Assembly: GCA_003446605.1 (NCBI GenBank) | Contig: DMDF01000061.1 | Span: 1-25,280 of the forward strand | Length of the DNA: 25,280 nt | DNA from: Anaerolineaceae bacterium | GTDB lineage: Bacteria > Chloroflexota > Anaerolineae > Anaerolineales > Anaerolineaceae | Direction of reading: 5' to 3' | Shown here: positions 23,351 through 25,280 of the stretch, piece by piece | Layout of the letters: the number at the start of each line of letters is the position of its first letter | Numbering within the stretch: the first letter of the stretch is position 1 | The notes under the pieces: model-generated | Database searches by the model: none | Seen by the model: only the letters and a program-made list of their open reading frames with translations | What the model was told of the DNA's origin: nothing | Program-made: the position numbers and the translations under genes

Positions 23351-25280
23351 TTTCCACCCCTTTCGCTGTGATCGCTTTAACCATCTGGTCAGAATATGTC
23401 ACCGCCTTATCGATCTCAGGTGTTTCGTACATTCGGCGGGATCTTTTTTCCATTTCCGGTTTTATGCGTTCAATTTCTTCATGAAGCTTCTCAGGAGGCA
23501 TGCTATCAATCACCTGCTGCATTTCATTGATGATACGGGCGTATTTATCACCCTCGGCTGCGCTGATCCATTCCACACGGAAGCGACCGGGGGTCATCTC
23601 CAGTTTCTCAAAAAGTTTCTGCAAGCGGTTCGCCCGGGTAGCACCCACCTGCTGCCCGGTAATATAGTGGCAATCTTGCGGGTGGCAACCCGAGTAAAGC
23701 ACTGCACCGGCACCAAGGCGAAAAGCCTCATAAATGAAGTCGTTATCCATACGGGCTGAACACATCACACGGATGCCGCGCTCATTGGCACTGTAATCAA
23801 AATGGCTGGTGCCAGCCAGATCCGCACCGCCGTATGAACACCAGTGGCAGCGGAAGGCAAAGATTTTCTCTTCCGGTTTTTCCGCCAGTAAAGCGCGCAT
23901 TTGAGCAAGCACCTGGGCATCGGTGAAGTGCATCTGGGTGATGGCATTATGCGGGCATTCCGCCACACAACCACCACAACCATGACATTTGGCTACAACT
24001 ACCGAGGCAGCTTTGCCTTCTTCTATGACGATGGCTCCATAGGGGCAGGCTTTTGCACAAACCCCGCACATCTTGCCATCTGCCATCACACAACGATCTT
24101 CCCAAACCTGCGCGATGATCGGCTCGATCTCCCACTCATCCGAATGGAGAATGCGGCTGGCACGAGAAGCGGTTGCCAGACCGGAAGAAACAGAGGATGG
24201 GATATCTTTCAAGCCCTGGCAGGCTCCTGCCAGGAAGATGCCATCGGTGGGACTGTCGACCGGGCGCAATTTGGGGTGATATTCCATAAACCAGCCACCC
24301 GGACTTTGGGTAATATTCAAAACAGAGCTGACGCTATCCACATCGGGCTGCGGTACGGCAGCCTGGTTGAGCATGACCATATCATATTCATGTTCCACCA
24401 CCTTGCCAAGCGATACATCTTCAGAATGAACGAACAGATTGTGCGTCTGCAAATCCTCCGTGATCAAGCTGGGGCGCCCCTGGATGAATCGGATGCCCAT
24501 GCTGCGGGCACGGTCATAGAATTCTTCATATCCTTTGGAGGGGGTACGAATATCCATGTAATAGACAGAAATATCCAACTCTGGGTTCATCTGCTTGAGC
24601 AGAACCGCGTTCTTGATCGCGTACATACAACAGAAATTAGAACACCAAGGATTGAAGCGTTTGTCGCGCGAACCGACGCAATTGATGATCGCCAGGCGCT
24701 GGGGGTTCTGTTGGTCGCTGGGGCGGATCAAATTTCCGGTGGTTGGTCCCGCCGAATTATTCAGGCGTTCCATTTCCATGGCAGTGATCACATTGGGGAA
24801 ACGCCCGTAGCCATATTCGGGGATCACACTGGGGTCAAAGTGATTGAAACCGGTCGCCACAATAATGGAACCGATATCTTCCCACACGATTTTATCTTCC
24901 TGGCTGAAATCAATGGCTTCCAGCGGACCACAGGCATCCACACATTTATAACAATGGATACAAGCTTCTTCGTCAATGGTATACAACAGAGGAACGGACT
25001 GACTCATCGGAACATAGGCTGCCTTGCGCGGAGCCAGGTTCATTTCAAAATAATTGGGTACTTCAATGGGACAGGCTTTGGAACACTCACCACAGCCATT
25101 GCAACGATCCGCACGCACATAGCGTGCTTTCTCACGCAATTGGACCTTGAAATTACCTACATAGCCTTCTACACGCTCAACATTGGTGTAGGTTCTCACA
25201 TCAATTTTGGGATGACGCGCCGCGTCAACCATTTTAGGTGCGAGTATTCATATACTACAGTCCATGGTGGGGAAGGTCTT
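23340..25280 (-). CDS. hdrA: HdrA-MvhD fusion, probable selenoprotein (5' part outside the window)
   Basis: The frame runs from the window edge, so the N-terminal flavin region is missing. The visible order is: KTFPTMDCSI, TGA, then ILAPKMVDAARHP (the HdrA Cys motif); a ferredoxin domain (CNGCGECSKACP and CIHCYKCVDAC); an FAD segment (GSIIVATGF); the HdrA motif NCVGSRD...WCSNFCCMYAIKNA; a C-terminal flavin motif (GIFLAGACQGLKDIP); and two [4Fe-4S] motifs (CGVCAKACP, CHGCGGCVAECP). An MvhD domain follows (FRCHWCSYGGAD, GCHPQDCHY). HdrA is the flavin subunit that bifurcates electrons in heterodisulfide reductases. The in-frame TGA (25250-25248) stands at a conserved cysteine and is read here as selenocysteine, supported by a hairpin at 25230-25210. 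The ATG at 25232 is an internal methionine, not the start. It is the first visible gene of the hydrogenase operon. Confidence 0.88.
25210..25230 (-). promoter_or_regulatory. Candidate bacterial SECIS element downstream of the TGA in hdrA
   Basis: In the mRNA a perfect 6-bp stem (TGACGC with GCGTCA, 25227-25213) closes the triloop GGC. Two further G-C pairs lie beyond one T-T mismatch. The first loop base is 26 bases after the TGA. Bacterial SECIS hairpins lie just after the UGA inside the coding sequence, with a small apical loop containing G among its first bases, so both spacing and loop fit. Found by eye; no folding energy was computed. Confidence 0.6.

Noticed and set aside
23340..25232. 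Reading hdrA as a complete gene starting at ATG 25232
   Set aside because: Family sequence continues upstream through the TGA to the window edge. The ATG encodes the internal Met of LAPKMVDAARHP.
1..25280. CRISPR arrays, tRNA or rRNA genes, insertion sequences, phage genes
   Set aside because: None seen. The gaps are short and explained by ribosome sites, hairpins and terminators.

Overview
The window looks like chromosomal DNA of a strictly anaerobic bacterium of medium GC content. The gene families are most like those of Chloroflexota (Anaerolineae-type); this is an inference from gene content and protein style, as there is no rRNA or other marker gene. Nearly all of the window is coding. 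Plus-strand genes fill positions 1-18477 and minus-strand genes fill 18513-25280, and the two blocks converge on a bidirectional terminator at 18481-18505.

Region 1 (1-4160, +) is an ABC importer of the BMP/nucleoside type: the end of a substrate-binding protein, a double-domain ATPase and two permeases. A 14-bp hairpin lies between the binding protein and the ATPase gene, and the last three genes overlap. Region 2 (4246-17318, +) is a tight run of nine catabolic genes. They encode a ketopantoate-reductase-like dehydrogenase, three amidohydrolases of different subfamilies (Amidohydro_2, allantoinase/hydantoinase-like, SsnA/chlorohydrolase-like), an FAD-less molybdenum hydroxylase with fused [2Fe-2S] domains, a short-chain dehydrogenase, a CoA-acylating-type aldehyde dehydrogenase, a long one-piece transketolase-like TPP enzyme and a knotted-type carbamoyltransferase. 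A strong terminator follows at 17351-17382. No terminator is visible between regions 1 and 2, so they may be one transcript. The set suggests import of a nucleobase-, nucleoside- or ureide-like compound, hydroxylation and hydrolytic ring opening, transfer of a carbamoyl group to give carbamoyl phosphate, and conversion of the carbon skeleton to an aldehyde and then an acyl-CoA. The actual substrate is unknown.

Region 3 (17396-18477, +) is a single membrane protein of unknown function with its own candidate promoter. Region 4 (18513-25280, -) is a soluble hydrogenase/heterodisulfide-reductase-type cluster, read in the order hdrA-mvhD fusion, hdrC-ferredoxin-mvhD fusion, mvhG, mvhA, polyferredoxin, C_GCAxxG_C_C protein. 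It would couple H2 to ferredoxin and other low-potential carriers, possibly by flavin-based electron bifurcation, and could dispose of electrons released in region 2. No hdrB is present within the window.

The most striking detail is at the right edge. The hdrA reading frame continues upstream through an in-frame TGA (25250-25248, minus strand) that sits where HdrA proteins carry a conserved cysteine. A hairpin with a GGC loop follows at the distance expected of a bacterial SECIS element. This HdrA is therefore probably a selenoprotein, and callers that stop at TGA would wrongly begin it at the following ATG.
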